Source: Bradyrhizobium sp. CCBAU 51765 (GTDB taxonomy: Bacteria; Pseudomonadota; Alphaproteobacteria; Rhizobiales; Xanthobacteraceae). Taken from it: DNA of 64,000 nucleotides. Within the stretch, counting starts at the first letter, position 1, and each line of letters begins with the position of its first letter. Below the pieces are notes generated by a model that worked only from the letters and a program-made list of their open reading frames with translations, searched no databases and was not told where the DNA came from. The stretch lies in assembly GCF_015291725.1 (NCBI RefSeq), contig NZ_CP030038.1:372001-436000 (forward strand). The letters run 5' to 3'. Made by a program: the position numbers and the translations under genes. Shown piece after piece: positions 32,494-42,079 of this stretch.

Positions 32494-32973
32494 ATGACCC
32501 AGGACCATCTCGCCGCATCATCTCCGCTTCCCGAGCACGCGCGTCTCGCCGCGTTCGCCGGCGAATGGAATGGCGAAGAGGTGGTCTTCCCGTCGCGCTG
32601 GACGGAAGGCGGGCCGGCGACCTCTCGCGTCGCCGCCCGCATGGACCTCAACGGGTTCTACCTGATCCAGGATTCGGCTCAGATGCGCGACGGCAAGCAG
32701 GTCTTCGCCACTCACGGCATCTTCACCTACGATCGTGACGACCGGACCTACAAATTGTTCTGGTACGACTCGCTCGGCTACACGCCGCCCTCGCCCGCTT
32801 CGGGCGGGTGGGTCGGCAAGACCCTGACGCTGGTGCGCGGCTCGCTCCGCGGCAATGCGCGCCACGTCTACGAGATCATCGACGACGATTCCTATTCGTT
32901 GAAGATCCAGTTCTCGCCGGACGCGGAAGGCTGGGCCGACGTGCTCACCGGCGTCTACCGCCGCATCCACTGA
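32494..32973 (+). CDS. DUF1579 family protein between sucC and sucD
   Basis: Soluble 159-residue protein of unknown function. The domain begins LAAFAGEWNGEEVVFPSRW near residue 18 and has the DUF1579 layout of beta strands: MDLNGFYLIQDSAQMRDGK, HGIFTYDRDDRTYKLFWYDS and a final SLKIQFSPDAEGWADVLTGVYRR. No signal peptide. It starts 4 bp after the sucC stop (GGGAGG near the end of sucC serves as ribosome-binding site) and ends 33 bp before sucD, so it must be expressed together with the succinyl-CoA synthetase subunits. Its relation to that enzyme is not known. Confidence 0.85.
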   Translation: MTQDHLAASSPLPEHARLAAFAGEWNGEEVVFPSRWTEGGPATSRVAARMDLNGFYLIQDSAQMRDGKQVFATHGIFTYDRDDRTYKLFWYDSLGYTPPSPASGGWVGKTLTLVRGSLRGNARHVYEIIDDDSYSLKIQFSPDAEGWADVLTGVYRRIH

Positions 32974-33006
32974 CCTCTCACTCGTTAGTTCGCGAAAGCA
33001 GACCTC

Positions 33007-33891
33007 ATGTCCATCCTGATCGACAAGAACACCAAGGTCATCTGCCAGGGCTTCACCGGCAAGAACGGCACCTTCCATTCCGAGGCCGCGATCGCCTACG
33101 GCACCAAGATGGTCGGCGGTACTTCGCCCGGCAAAGGCGGCTCGACGCATCTGGGCCTGCCGGTGTTTGACACCGTACGCGAGGCGCGTGAGAAGACCGG
33201 TGCCGATGCCTCGGTGATCTACGTGCCGCCGCCGGGCGCGGCGGACGCGATCTGCGAAGCCATCGACGCCGAGATCCCGCTGATCGTCTGCATCACCGAG
33301 GGCATTCCTGTTCTCGACATGGTGCGGGTGAAGCGTTCGCTGGCCGGCTCCAAGTCGCGCCTGATCGGGCCGAACTGCCCCGGCGTCATGACCGCCGGCG
33401 AGTGCAAGATCGGCATCATGCCGGCCAACATCTTCAAGACCGGCTCGGTGGGCATCGTCTCCCGCTCGGGCACGCTGACCTATGAGGCCGTGTTCCAGAC
33501 CTCCCAGGAAGGCCTCGGCCAGACCACCGCGGTCGGCATCGGCGGCGACCCGGTCAAGGGCACCGAGTTCATCGACGTGCTGGAGATGCTGCTCGCCGAC
33601 CCCAAGACCGAATCGATCATCATGATCGGCGAGATCGGCGGTTCCGCCGAGGAGGACGCCGCCCAGTTCCTCAAGGACGAGGCCAAGCGCGGTCGCAAGA
33701 AGCCGATGGTCGGTTTCATCGCCGGTGTCACCGCCCCTCCCGGCCGCCGCATGGGGCATGCCGGCGCGATCATCTCGGGCGGCAAGGGCGATGCCGGTTC
33801 CAAGACCGATGCGATGAAATCGGCTGGGATTACAGTGTCCCCGTCGCCCGCCCGCCTCGGGCACACGCTTGCCGAAAAGTTGAAAGGCTAA
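33007..33891 (+). CDS. sucD: Succinyl-CoA synthetase alpha subunit
   Basis: Alpha subunit carrying the phosphohistidine of succinyl-CoA synthetase. The 294-residue protein begins [21 protein letters not shown], with the CoA-binding Rossmann domain ([20 protein letters not shown] near 38-57; [20 protein letters not shown] near 119-138) and the active-site His in [20 protein letters not shown] near 245-264. Length is typical. Confidence 0.98.
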   Translation: MSILIDKNTKVICQGFTGKNGTFHSEAAIAYGTKMVGGTSPGKGGSTHLGLPVFDTVREAREKTGADASVIYVPPPGAADAICEAIDAEIPLIVCITEGIPVLDMVRVKRSLAGSKSRLIGPNCPGVMTAGECKIGIMPANIFKTGSVGIVSRSGTLTYEAVFQTSQEGLGQTTAVGIGGDPVKGTEFIDVLEMLLADPKTESIIMIGEIGGSAEEDAAQFLKDEAKRGRKKPMVGFIAGVTAPPGRRMGHAGAIISGGKGDAGSKTDAMKSAGITVSPSPARLGHTLAEKLKG

Positions 33892-33952
33892 TTCACTCCT
33901 TCGTGCTTTTCCGGGCGAAGTTTCGCAGCAAATAGGGTAAAGGGTGCCTGTC

Positions 33953-33982
33953 GCGCCGAGCCTCTGCCGGGGAGCTCGGCGC
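33953..33982 (+). repeat. Hairpin in the sucD-sucA spacer
   Basis: GCGCCGAG pairs perfectly with CTCGGCGC across 14 nt in which CTC and GAG can also pair. It is followed by CAGCGCCGTTTG, a poor T-tract. It may stabilise the upstream mRNA end or weaken readthrough into sucA. Confidence 0.5.
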
Positions 33983-34028
33983 CAGCGCCGTTTGTTATGC
34001 GCGAACCGAAATCGCCAGGAACTCCAGT

Positions 34029-36998
34029 ATGTCTCGCCAGGACGCGAACGCAGCCTTTGCCTTGTCTTCCTTTTTGCAGGGCACCAACGCCACCTACATC
34101 GACGAAATCTACGCCCGCTACGAGAAGGACCCGTCCTCGGTCGATGCCGAGTGGCAGGAGTTCTTCAAAAGCCTCAACGACCAGCCCGCTGACGTCCGGA
34201 AGAACGCCCAGGGTCCGTCCTGGGAGCGCGCCAACTGGCCGCTGACTCCGAACGACGATTTGACCTCGGCGCTCGACGGCAACTGGGCCGAAGTCGAGAA
34301 GACGGTCGGTGCCAAGATCGCTGCCAGGGCGCAGGCCAAGGGAGGCGACAAGGGCGCCGATATCTCCTCCGCCGATCTGCTCCAGGCCACGCGCGACTCC
34401 GTCCGCGCCCTGATGCTGATCCGCTCCTACCGCATGCGCGGCCACTTCCATGCCAAGCTCGACCCGCTGGGCATCGAAGCGCCGCGCAACCGCGAAGAGC
34501 TCGATCCGCGCACCTATGGCTTCACCGAGGCCGACTACGATCGCAAGATCTTCCTCGATCACGTGCTCGGCCTCGAATACGGCAGCTTGCGCGAGATCAC
34601 CGCGATCTGCGAGCGCACCTACTGTCAGACGCTCGGCGTCGAGTTCATGCATATCAGCAATGCCGCGCAGAAGGCCTGGATCCAGGAGCGCATCGAGGGA
34701 CCCGACAAGGAAATCTCGTTCACCCGCGAAGGCCGCAGAGCCATCCTGATGAAGCTGATCGAAGCCGAAGGCTTCGAGAAGTTTTGCGACACCAAGTTCA
34801 CCGGCACCAAGCGCTTCGGCCTCGATGGCGGCGAATCGCTGATCCCGGCACTGGAGCAGATCATCAAGCGCGGCGGCAATCTCGGCGTGAAGGAGATCGT
34901 GCTGGGCATGCCGCATCGCGGCCGCCTCAACGTGCTGACCCAGGTGATGGGCAAGGCACACCGCGCGCTGTTCCACGAATTCAAGGGCGGCTCGGCCAAT
35001 CCCGACGCGGTGGAAGGCTCCGGCGACGTCAAATATCACCTCGGCGCCTCCTCGGACCGCGAGTTCGACGGCAACCGGATCCATCTGTCGCTGACCGCCA
35101 ACCCCTCGCATCTCGAGATCGTCGATCCCGTCGTGCTCGGCAAGGTACGTGCGAAGCAGGACCAGCACGGCGATCCGCCGGACATGCGTATCTCCGTCAT
35201 GCCGCTCCTGATGCATGGCGACGCCGCGTTCGCCGGACAGGGCGTGGTGGCGGAGTGCTTCGGCCTGTCGGACCTGAAGGGCTACCGTACCGGCGGCTCC
35301 GTGCACTTCATCGTCAACAACCAGATCGGCTTCACGACCTATCCGCGCTACTCGCGCTCCTCGCCCTATCCGTCCGATGTGGCGAAGATGATCGACGCGC
35401 CGATCTTCCACGTCAACGGCGACGATCCGGAGGCCGTCGTGTTCGCGGCCAAGGTCGCGACCGAATTCCGGCAGAAGTTCCACAAGCCTGTCGTCATCGA
35501 CATGTGGTGCTACCGCCGCTACGGCCACAATGAGGGCGACGAGCCGGCGTTCACCCAGCCGGTGATGTACAAGCGGATCGCGGCCCATCCGTCGACCCTC
35601 ACGCTGTACTCCAAGCGCCTGATCGCCGAAGGTGTGGTTACCGAGGGCGAGGTCGACAAGCTGAAGGCCGACTGGCGCGCCCGGCTCGATGCCGAGTTCG
35701 AGGCCGGCACCTCCTACAAGCCGAACAAGGCCGACTGGCTCGACGGCAAATGGGCGGGCTTCAAGATCGCCGACCAGGAAGAGGATGCGCGCCGCGGCGT
35801 CACCGGCGTCGACCTGCCAATCCTGAAAGACATCGGCCGCAAGATCACGAAGGTGCCGGACGGCTTCCGCGTCCACCGCACCATTCAGCGCTTCCTCGAT
35901 AATCGCGCCAAGGCGATCGACAACGGCGTCGGCATCGACTGGGCGACCGGCGAGGCGCTGGCGTTCTGCTCGCTGCTCAACGAAAACCACCACGTTCGCC
36001 TGTCCGGACAGGATTCGGAACGCGGCACCTTCTCGCAGCGCCATTCGGTCCTGATCGACCAGGAGGACGAGAGCCGTTACACGCCGTTCAACCATCTCGG
36101 CCACGAGCAGGGCCATTACGAGGTCATCAACTCGCTGCTGTCGGAAGAAGCCGTGCTCGGCTTCGAATACGGCTATTCGCTCGCCGAGCCGAACACGCTG
36201 ACGCTCTGGGAAGCCCAGTTCGGCGACTTCGCCAACGGTGCGCAGGTCGTGTTCGACCAGTTCATCTCCTCGGGCGAGCGCAAATGGCTGCGCATGTCCG
36301 GTCTCGTCTGCCTCCTGCCTCACGGCTATGAGGGCCAGGGGCCGGAGCACTCCTCGGCGCGCCTCGAGCGCTTCCTGCAGATGTGCGCGGAAGACAACAT
36401 GCAGGTGGTCTATCCGACCACGCCGGCGAACTACTTCCATGCGTTGCGCCGCCAGCTCCATCGCGAGATCCGCAAGCCGCTGATCATGATGACGCCGAAG
36501 TCGCTGCTGCGTCACAAGCGGGCGGTGTCGCGTCTCGAAGAGCTGGCGAAGGGAACGACCTTCCACCGCATCCTGTACGATGACGCCCAGATGCTGCCGA
36601 GCGAGGCGATCAAGCTCGTTCCGGACGAGAAGATCCGCCGCATCGTGCTCTGCTCCGGCAAGGTCTATTACGACCTCTACGAGGAGCGCGAGAAGCGCGG
36701 CATCGACGACATCTACCTGATGCGCGTCGAGCAGCTCTATCCTGTGCCGCTGAAGGCGCTGGTCGCCGAGCTGTCGCGCTTCAAGAAGGCCGAAGTGGTG
36801 TGGTGCCAGGAAGAGCCCCGCAACATGGGTGCATGGCACTTCATCGAGCCCTATCTGGAATGGGTGCTGAACCAGGTGAACGGCGTGAGCCGGCGTCCGC
36901 GTTATGTCGGCCGCGCCGCTTCCGCCGCGACCGCCACGGGTCTGATGTCCAAGCATCAGGCGCAGCTGAAGGCGTTCCTGGACGAAGCACTGAGCTGA
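34029..36998 (+). CDS. sucA: 2-oxoglutarate dehydrogenase E1 component
   Basis: Thiamine-diphosphate-dependent E1 of the 2-oxoglutarate dehydrogenase complex. The 989-residue protein starts with the short E2-binding arm (SSFLQGTNATYIDEIYARYEKDP near 14-36), then the catalytic region with LGMPHRGRLNVL near 292-303, the TPP-binding MHGDAAFAGQGVVAE near 395-409 and HFIVNNQIGFTT, and the transketolase-like half ending in VWCQEEPRNMGAWHFIEPYLEWVL. Length is standard for Rhizobiales SucA. It lies 137 bp after sucD. Confidence 0.98.
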   Translation: MSRQDANAAFALSSFLQGTNATYIDEIYARYEKDPSSVDAEWQEFFKSLNDQPADVRKNAQGPSWERANWPLTPNDDLTSALDGNWAEVEKTVGAKIAARAQAKGGDKGADISSADLLQATRDSVRALMLIRSYRMRGHFHAKLDPLGIEAPRNREELDPRTYGFTEADYDRKIFLDHVLGLEYGSLREITAICERTYCQTLGVEFMHISNAAQKAWIQERIEGPDKEISFTREGRRAILMKLIEAEGFEKFCDTKFTGTKRFGLDGGESLIPALEQIIKRGGNLGVKEIVLGMPHRGRLNVLTQVMGKAHRALFHEFKGGSANPDAVEGSGDVKYHLGASSDREFDGNRIHLSLTANPSHLEIVDPVVLGKVRAKQDQHGDPPDMRISVMPLLMHGDAAFAGQGVVAECFGLSDLKGYRTGGSVHFIVNNQIGFTTYPRYSRSSPYPSDVAKMIDAPIFHVNGDDPEAVVFAAKVATEFRQKFHKPVVIDMWCYRRYGHNEGDEPAFTQPVMYKRIAAHPSTLTLYSKRLIAEGVVTEGEVDKLKADWRARLDAEFEAGTSYKPNKADWLDGKWAGFKIADQEEDARRGVTGVDLPILKDIGRKITKVPDGFRVHRTIQRFLDNRAKAIDNGVGIDWATGEALAFCSLLNENHHVRLSGQDSERGTFSQRHSVLIDQEDESRYTPFNHLGHEQGHYEVINSLLSEEAVLGFEYGYSLAEPNTLTLWEAQFGDFANGAQVVFDQFISSGERKWLRMSGLVCLLPHGYEGQGPEHSSARLERFLQMCAEDNMQVVYPTTPANYFHALRRQLHREIRKPLIMMTPKSLLRHKRAVSRLEELAKGTTFHRILYDDAQMLPSEAIKLVPDEKIRRIVLCSGKVYYDLYEEREKRGIDDIYLMRVEQLYPVPLKALVAELSRFKKAEVVWCQEEPRNMGAWHFIEPYLEWVLNQVNGVSRRPRYVGRAASAATATGLMSKHQAQLKAFLDEALS

Positions 36999-37012
36999 AT
37001 TTCTTGAACTGC

Positions 37013-37130
37013 GTCATGCCCCGCCTCGTGCGCAAACGCGCACTGGAGCGGGGCATCCAACACGCCGTGGCGTCCGTGCAGAGTACGAACGTCCGGTTTG
37101 CTGGATGGCCTGCTTTTCGCAGGCGATGAC
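37013..37130. repeat. Intergenic palindromic repeat (family B) between sucA and sucB
   Basis: GTCATGCCCCGCCTCGTGCG at the left, CAGGCGATGAC at the right, with internal GGGGCATCCAACACG and TGCTGGATGGCC. It ends 45 bp before the sucB start and lies within the sucA-sucB-lpdA series. Confidence 0.75.
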
Positions 37131-37175
37131 ACCCGCACTTATGACCGCATTGGCGATCTCCTTAAGGAAAAGACC

Positions 37176-38423
37176 ATGACTGAAATTCGTGTGCCGACGC
37201 TCGGCGAATCCGTCACCGAGGCCACCATCGGCCGCTGGTTCAAGAAGGCCGGCGACCCGGTCGCCGTCGACGAGCCCCTGGTGGAGCTCGAGACCGACAA
37301 GGTCACCATCGAAGTGCCGGCGCCATCCGCGGGCACGCTGAGTGAGATCATCGCCGCCGATGGCGCGACCGTCGCCGTCGGTGCGCTGCTCGGCCAGATC
37401 ACGGAAGGCGCTGCAGGTGCTGCCAAGCCCGCCGCCGCTCCCGCCAAGCCGGCCGCTGCTCCCGCCGCAGCCGCTGCGGCTCCGGCTGCTGCCGCCGCTG
37501 CGCCGAAGGCGCCGCCGGCCGATGCGCCGCTCGCCCCGTCCGTGCGCAAGCTGTCGGCCGAGACCGGCATCGACGCCTCGACCGTTCCGGGCTCCGGCAA
37601 GGACGGCCGCGTCACCAAGGGCGACATGCTGGCCGCGATCGAGCGCGCCGCCTCCGCGCCGACCCCGGTCAATCAGCCCGCCGCCGCCGTGCAGGTCCGC
37701 GCGCCGTCGCCGGCCGATGACGCCGCCCGCGAAGAGCGCGTCAAGATGACCCGCCTGCGCCAGACCATCGCGCGCCGCCTCAAGGACGTGCAGAACACCG
37801 CGGCCATGCTCACGACCTTCAACGAGGTCGACATGACCAACGTCATGGCATTGCGTGCGCACTACAAGGACGCGTTCGAGAAGAAGCACGGCGCCAAGCT
37901 CGGCTTCATGGGCTTCTTCACCAAGGCCGTCGTGCAGGCGCTGAAGGACATCCCGGCAGTCAACGCCGAGATCGACGGCACCGACCTGATCTACAAGAAC
38001 TACTACCACATCGGCGTCGCCGTCGGCACCGACAAGGGCCTCGTCGTGCCCGTGGTGCGCGACTGCGACCACAAGTCGATCTCCGACATCGAGAAGAGCA
38101 TCGCCGATTTCGGCCGCCGCGCCCGTGACGGCCAGCTCAAGATCGACGAAATGCAGGGCGGCACCTTCACCATCACCAATGGCGGCATCTACGGCTCGCT
38201 GATGTCGACCCCGATCCTGAACGCGCCGCAGTCCGGCATCCTCGGCATGCACAAGATCCAGGAGCGGCCGATGGTCGTCGGCGGCAAGATCGAGGTTCGC
38301 CCGATGATGTATCTGGCCCTGTCCTACGATCACCGCGTCATCGACGGCAAGGAAGCCGTCACCTTCCTGGTTCGCGTCAAGGAGAGCCTTGAAGATCCGG
38401 CGCGCCTGGTGCTCGATCTCTGA
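37176..38423 (+). CDS. sucB: 2-oxoglutarate dehydrogenase E2, dihydrolipoyl succinyltransferase
   Basis: Core E2 transferring succinyl groups to CoA. The 415-residue protein has one lipoyl domain (lipoyl Lys about residue 42 in [11 protein letters not shown]), a low-complexity Ala/Pro/Lys linker of about 45 residues (about 85-130), a peripheral-subunit-binding domain ([20 protein letters not shown] near 118-137) and the catalytic domain ending in [16 protein letters not shown] with the His/Asp pair. The ATG at 37176 follows AAGGAAAAG; the upstream open frame runs back into a repeat and is not used. Confidence 0.98.
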   Translation: MTEIRVPTLGESVTEATIGRWFKKAGDPVAVDEPLVELETDKVTIEVPAPSAGTLSEIIAADGATVAVGALLGQITEGAAGAAKPAAAPAKPAAAPAAAAAAPAAAAAAPKAPPADAPLAPSVRKLSAETGIDASTVPGSGKDGRVTKGDMLAAIERAASAPTPVNQPAAAVQVRAPSPADDAAREERVKMTRLRQTIARRLKDVQNTAAMLTTFNEVDMTNVMALRAHYKDAFEKKHGAKLGFMGFFTKAVVQALKDIPAVNAEIDGTDLIYKNYYHIGVAVGTDKGLVVPVVRDCDHKSISDIEKSIADFGRRARDGQLKIDEMQGGTFTITNGGIYGSLMSTPILNAPQSGILGMHKIQERPMVVGGKIEVRPMMYLALSYDHRVIDGKEAVTFLVRVKESLEDPARLVLDL

Positions 38424-38489
38424 TCCCTGTCGCTTTGCGAGCGCCGTCGCGATCAACGCGGCGGCGCGTGTCGAACCATGGAGGTGCGC

Positions 38490-39239
38490 ATGACGGATAA
38501 AGTCGTTGTCATCACCGGCGGCAGCCGCGGCATCGGGCGGGCGACCGCGATTGCGACGGCCGCGCGCGGCTATCGCGTCGTGGTCGGCTATGCCAGCAAC
38601 AAGAAGGCCGCCGACGAGGTGGTCGCGCAGATCGAGGCCGCCAACGGCAAGGCCATCGCGGTGAAATGCGATGTCGCCGAGGAAAGCGACATCCTTGCCC
38701 TGTTCAAGGAAGCTGACAAGCTGGGCACGCTTGGCGCGCTCGTCAACAACGGCGGCATTGTCGGCAAGAGCGGCGTGCGGGTCGACGAGATGTCGGCCGA
38801 GCGCATCCAGCGCGTGATGGCGGTCAACGTCACCGGCTCCATCCTCTGCGCGCGCGAAGCCATCAAGCGGATGTCGACCAGGCACGGCGGCGAGGGCGGC
38901 GTCATCGTCAACCTCTCGTCCGTTGCTGCCAGGCTCGGCGCACCCAACACCTATGTCGATTACGCCGCGTCCAAGGGCGCGGTGGATTCCTTCACCGTCG
39001 GCCTCGGCTACGAGGTCGCGGGCGAAGGCATCCGCGTTGCCGCCATCCGTCCCGGCCTGATCGACACCGAGATCCACGCCGCCGGCGGCGAGCCCGACCG
39101 CGCCCATCGTCTGGCCCATCTGGTGCCGATGAAGCGCGTCGGCACCGCCGAGGAAATCGCCAACGCCATCGTCTGGCTGATGTCGGACGAGGCCTCCTAC
39201 GTCACCTCAGCCATTCTCGATGTGTCCGGCGGACGCTGA
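38490..39239 (+). CDS. SDR-family oxidoreductase
   Basis: Classical short-chain dehydrogenase/reductase. The 249-residue protein has the NAD(P)-binding GGSRGIGRATA near 10-20, a Ser in NLSSVAARLG and the catalytic Tyr-x-x-x-Lys in YAASKG near 155-160. The structural NNAG motif reads NNGG here (LVNNGGIVG, about 88-96). The ATG at 38490 is chosen because GGAGGT lies 4-5 nt upstream. It sits between sucB and lpdA, separated by 66 and 58 bp, so it is likely co-expressed with the dehydrogenase complex; the substrate is not known. Confidence 0.9.
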   Translation: MTDKVVVITGGSRGIGRATAIATAARGYRVVVGYASNKKAADEVVAQIEAANGKAIAVKCDVAEESDILALFKEADKLGTLGALVNNGGIVGKSGVRVDEMSAERIQRVMAVNVTGSILCAREAIKRMSTRHGGEGGVIVNLSSVAARLGAPNTYVDYAASKGAVDSFTVGLGYEVAGEGIRVAAIRPGLIDTEIHAAGGEPDRAHRLAHLVPMKRVGTAEEIANAIVWLMSDEASYVTSAILDVSGGR

Positions 39240-39297
39240 CGCGCCGCGCGGACGCTGACACATCCTCATCACGCCAAACCTCACGGGACTTTCTCTC

Positions 39298-40698
39298 ATG
39301 GCTACCTACGATCTCGTCGTCATCGGCACCGGACCGGGCGGTTACGTCTGCGCGGTGCGCGCAGCCCAGCTCGGCATGAAAGTCGCCGTGGTCGAAAAGA
39401 ACGCCACGCTCGGCGGCACCTGCCTCAATGTCGGCTGCATGCCGTCCAAGGCGCTGCTGCACGCCTCCGAGATGTTCGAGGAAGCCGGCCATTCCTTCGC
39501 GAAAATGGGCGTGTCGGTCTCGTCGCCGAAGCTCGATCTGCCGGCGATGATGAACTTCAAGCAGCAGGGCATCGACGGCAACGTCAAGGGCGTCGAGTTC
39601 CTGATGAAGAAGAACAAGATCGACGTGCTCAAGGGCACCGGGAAGATCCTCGGCACCGGCAAGGTCGAAATCTCCGCCGACGGCAAGTCGCAGGTGGTCG
39701 AAACCAAGAACATCGTGATCGCCACCGGCTCGGACATCGCGCGCCTGAAGGGCATCGAGATCGACGAGAAGCGCATCGTGTCGTCCACCGGCGCGCTGTC
39801 GCTGGACAAGGTCCCCGGCAAGCTCCTGATCGTCGGCGCCGGCGTGATCGGCCTCGAGCTCGGCTCGGTCTGGCACCGCCTCGGTGCCGAAGTCGTCGTG
39901 GTCGAATTCCTCGATCGCATCCTGCCCGGCATGGACGGCGAGATCGCCAAGCAATTCCAGCGTATCCTCGAGAAGCAGGGCTTTGCGTTCAAGCTGGGGG
40001 CCAAGGTCACCGCGGTCGACACCTCGGGCAAGACGCTGAAGGCGACGATCGAGCCCGCCGCCGGCGGCGCTGCCGAGACGCTGGAAGCCGACGTCGTGCT
40101 GGTCTGCATCGGCCGCGTGCCCTACACCGACGGTCTTGGCCTGAAGGAAGCCGGCGTCGCGCTCGATCCGCGCGGCCGCGTGCAGATCGATCCGCATTTC
40201 GCCACCAGCCTCAAGGGCGTCTACGCCATCGGCGACGTCGTCGCGGGCCCGATGCTCGCGCACAAGGCCGAGGATGAAGGCGTTGCCGTCGCGGAGATCA
40301 TCGCCGGCCAGGCCGGCCACGTGAACTACGATGTCATCCCGGGCGTCGTGTATACCACGCCGGAAGTGTCCTCCGTCGGCAAGACCGAGGAGGAGCTGAA
40401 GCAGGCGGGCATCGGTTACACCGTCGGAAAGTTTCCGTTCACCGCCAATGGCCGCTCCAAGGTCAACCAGACCACTGACGGCTTTGTGAAGATTCTCGCA
40501 GATGCGAAGACCGACCGCGTGCTCGGCGTGCACATTATCGGCCGCGAAGCCGGCGAAATGATCCATGAAGCCTGCGTTCTCATGGAATTCGGTGGCAGTG
40601 CGGAGGATCTCGCGCGCACCTGCCACGCCCATCCGACCCGCTCGGAGGCCGTCAAGGAAGCCGCGCTTGCGGTCGGCAAGCGGGCCATCCATATGTAG
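39298..40698 (+). CDS. lpdA: Dihydrolipoyl dehydrogenase (E3)
   Basis: FAD-dependent E3 that reoxidises dihydrolipoamide of the 2-oxoglutarate (and possibly other) dehydrogenase complexes. The 466-residue protein has the FAD-binding [17 protein letters not shown] near 10-26, the redox pair in [13 protein letters not shown] (Cys about 42 and 47), the NAD-binding [13 protein letters not shown], and the C-terminal His-Glu base in HAHPTRSEA. Third catalytic component of the sucA-sucB-lpdA set. Confidence 0.97.
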   Translation: MATYDLVVIGTGPGGYVCAVRAAQLGMKVAVVEKNATLGGTCLNVGCMPSKALLHASEMFEEAGHSFAKMGVSVSSPKLDLPAMMNFKQQGIDGNVKGVEFLMKKNKIDVLKGTGKILGTGKVEISADGKSQVVETKNIVIATGSDIARLKGIEIDEKRIVSSTGALSLDKVPGKLLIVGAGVIGLELGSVWHRLGAEVVVVEFLDRILPGMDGEIAKQFQRILEKQGFAFKLGAKVTAVDTSGKTLKATIEPAAGGAAETLEADVVLVCIGRVPYTDGLGLKEAGVALDPRGRVQIDPHFATSLKGVYAIGDVVAGPMLAHKAEDEGVAVAEIIAGQAGHVNYDVIPGVVYTTPEVSSVGKTEEELKQAGIGYTVGKFPFTANGRSKVNQTTDGFVKILADAKTDRVLGVHIIGREAGEMIHEACVLMEFGGSAEDLARTCHAHPTRSEAVKEAALAVGKRAIHM

Positions 40699-40734
40699 GC
40701 ACGCGCCCCAGCACCGAATCGGGCGGGGAAACAT

Positions 40735-41265
40735 ATGCTGCGCCGCCTTCTTCAACCGGTCTGGGTCCTGCTTGCGATCATCTTCCTGATCGAAGCCTGG
40801 CTGTGGGACCATCTCGAGCCGATCGTTGCCAAGGTCGTCGCAGCCATCCCGCTGGCGCGGTTCAAGCATTGGCTGACGGAGCGCGTCAATGCGCTGTCGC
40901 CGGCCATGACGCTGATCGTGTTCGCGGTCCCCATCGTCCCGCTGTTTCCGCTCAAGCTGGTCGGCCTCTGGCTGCTCGCGCACGAATACTGGACCAGCGC
41001 GGTCTTCATGATCGTGTTCGCAAAGCTGGTCGGCGTCGGCGTCACTGCCTTCGTATTCGACGTGACGCGCCACAAGCTGCTGGAGATGCACTGGTTCGAG
41101 CGGATCTACGATCTGGTGCTGAAGGTGCGCGCCAAGGCCGCCGAACTGGTCGATCCGATCAAGCGCCGCATCAGGGAGCTGATCGCCGGCAACGGCGAGG
41201 GATGGTCGTCACGAACGCTGCGCATGATCCAGCGCTTCCGCAGGAGCGTGCACCAGGCGCGCTAG
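40735..41265 (+). CDS. Small integral membrane protein, unknown function
   Basis: No confident family was recognised. The 176-residue product has an N-terminal hydrophobic segment (VWVLLAIIFLIEAWLWDHL near 9-27), two further segments (AMTLIVFAVPIVPLFPLKLVGLWLL in two parts near 57-81, and SAVFMIVFAKLVGVGVTAFVF near 88-108), and a basic C-terminus of about 65 residues (VRAKAAELVDPIKRRIREL). The AIP-LARFKHWL and HKLLEMHWFERIYDLVL stretches look conserved-like. It follows lpdA by 36 bp with GGGGA before the ATG and may be co-transcribed. Confidence 0.75.
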   Translation: MLRRLLQPVWVLLAIIFLIEAWLWDHLEPIVAKVVAAIPLARFKHWLTERVNALSPAMTLIVFAVPIVPLFPLKLVGLWLLAHEYWTSAVFMIVFAKLVGVGVTAFVFDVTRHKLLEMHWFERIYDLVLKVRAKAAELVDPIKRRIRELIAGNGEGWSSRTLRMIQRFRRSVHQAR

Positions 41266-41293
41266 CTGCCGAAGGCATGCGCCTCTATCCTCC

Positions 41294-41377
41294 GTCATTG
41301 CGAGCGCAGCGAAGCAATCCAGAATCCTTCCGCGGAGGCAGTCTGGATTGCTTCGTCGCTTCGCTCCTCGCAATGAC
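41294..41377. repeat. Intergenic palindromic repeat (family D)
   Basis: GTCATTGCGAGCGCAGCGAA at the left, GCTTCGCTCCTCGCAATGAC at the right, with internal GCAATCCAGA and TCTGGATTGC. A second copy is at 63002-63085. Confidence 0.85.
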
Positions 41378-41407
41378 GCTGAGAGAGACGAGCGATCGCT
41401 GCTCACC

Positions 41408-41998
41408 TCAATGCAAATGCAACAGGTGCGGCCACCACAGGCCGAGCGCGGTCATGATCAGGCCGGCGATCGTCAGTACGCCGCTGACATAAGCAAGCGC
41501 GAGCATGCCGGTGATGATGGTGGCGGAGGCCAGCACGATGCCGATCTGGAACGCGGCGGAGGCCAGCTCGAAATGGTGGTATTTCGCGGTCGCCTCGTCG
41601 CGCGCATGCTCGGCGTGCTTGGCCTTCTCGGCGAGCTGCTCGGTGCCTTCGCCGGTCTCCGGCTCGGAGCGGTAGCGCTGTGCGGTCTTGGTCCAGTCGT
41701 CGATCTGCTTCTGCACGGCCGGCTTCTGGGCCTCGTCCGCGGCGGCGAGCGTCAGCTTGCCCTGCTCGGCCGCGGTCACCACCACGGTGCGGCGGATGCT
41801 CTTGGCCTGGAAGAACGCCCAGAGATTGGCAGCCTCGACGTTCTTGCTGATCGATTCGGTCTGGGCACCCTTGCCGAGCGTCTCCGAGATCGCCAGGAAC
41901 AGCGCCAGCACCGCGATCAGGAGCGCGATCTTCTTGTTCGAGCCGGACGCGTGTTCGGCGTGCTCGGCATGCTCCATGCTTTCGTGGGCGCCCATCAT
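41408..41998 (-). CDS. DUF4337 family membrane protein
   Basis: Protein of unknown function, 196 residues. The His-rich start MMGAHESMEHAEHAEHA is followed by a membrane segment (IALLIAVLALFLAISETLG near 23-41), a soluble Lys/Glu/Ala-rich region with the conserved NVEAANLWAFFQAKSIRRT near 52-70, and two C-terminal membrane segments (FQIGIVLASATIITGMLALAYV and VLTIAGLIMTALGLWWPHLL). AGGAGAG precedes the tandem ATG pair at 41998/41995. It is downstream of xerC on the same strand with 80 bp between them. Confidence 0.83.
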   Translation of the reverse strand: MMGAHESMEHAEHAEHASGSNKKIALLIAVLALFLAISETLGKGAQTESISKNVEAANLWAFFQAKSIRRTVVVTAAEQGKLTLAAADEAQKPAVQKQIDDWTKTAQRYRSEPETGEGTEQLAEKAKHAEHARDEATAKYHHFELASAAFQIGIVLASATIITGMLALAYVSGVLTIAGLIMTALGLWWPHLLHLH

Positions 41999-42079
41999 GT
42001 CTCTCCTGTCTCGGTTCCCCACGATTTGACCGAACCGTGGACGCCGCGCAAGAGGCACGCGAGCTATGACGAGAGTGTG

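Noticed and set aside
33888..36956. Very long minus-strand open frame (over 1000 codons) opposite sucA
   Set aside because: It is the antisense shadow of sucA in high-GC DNA. Its translation is low-complexity and His/Asp/Val/Leu-rich without family motifs, while the plus strand encodes a textbook E1.
37014..39119. Long minus-strand open frame opposite sucB and the SDR gene
   Set aside because: Same reason: antisense shadow with no recognisable domain; sucB and the SDR explain the region.
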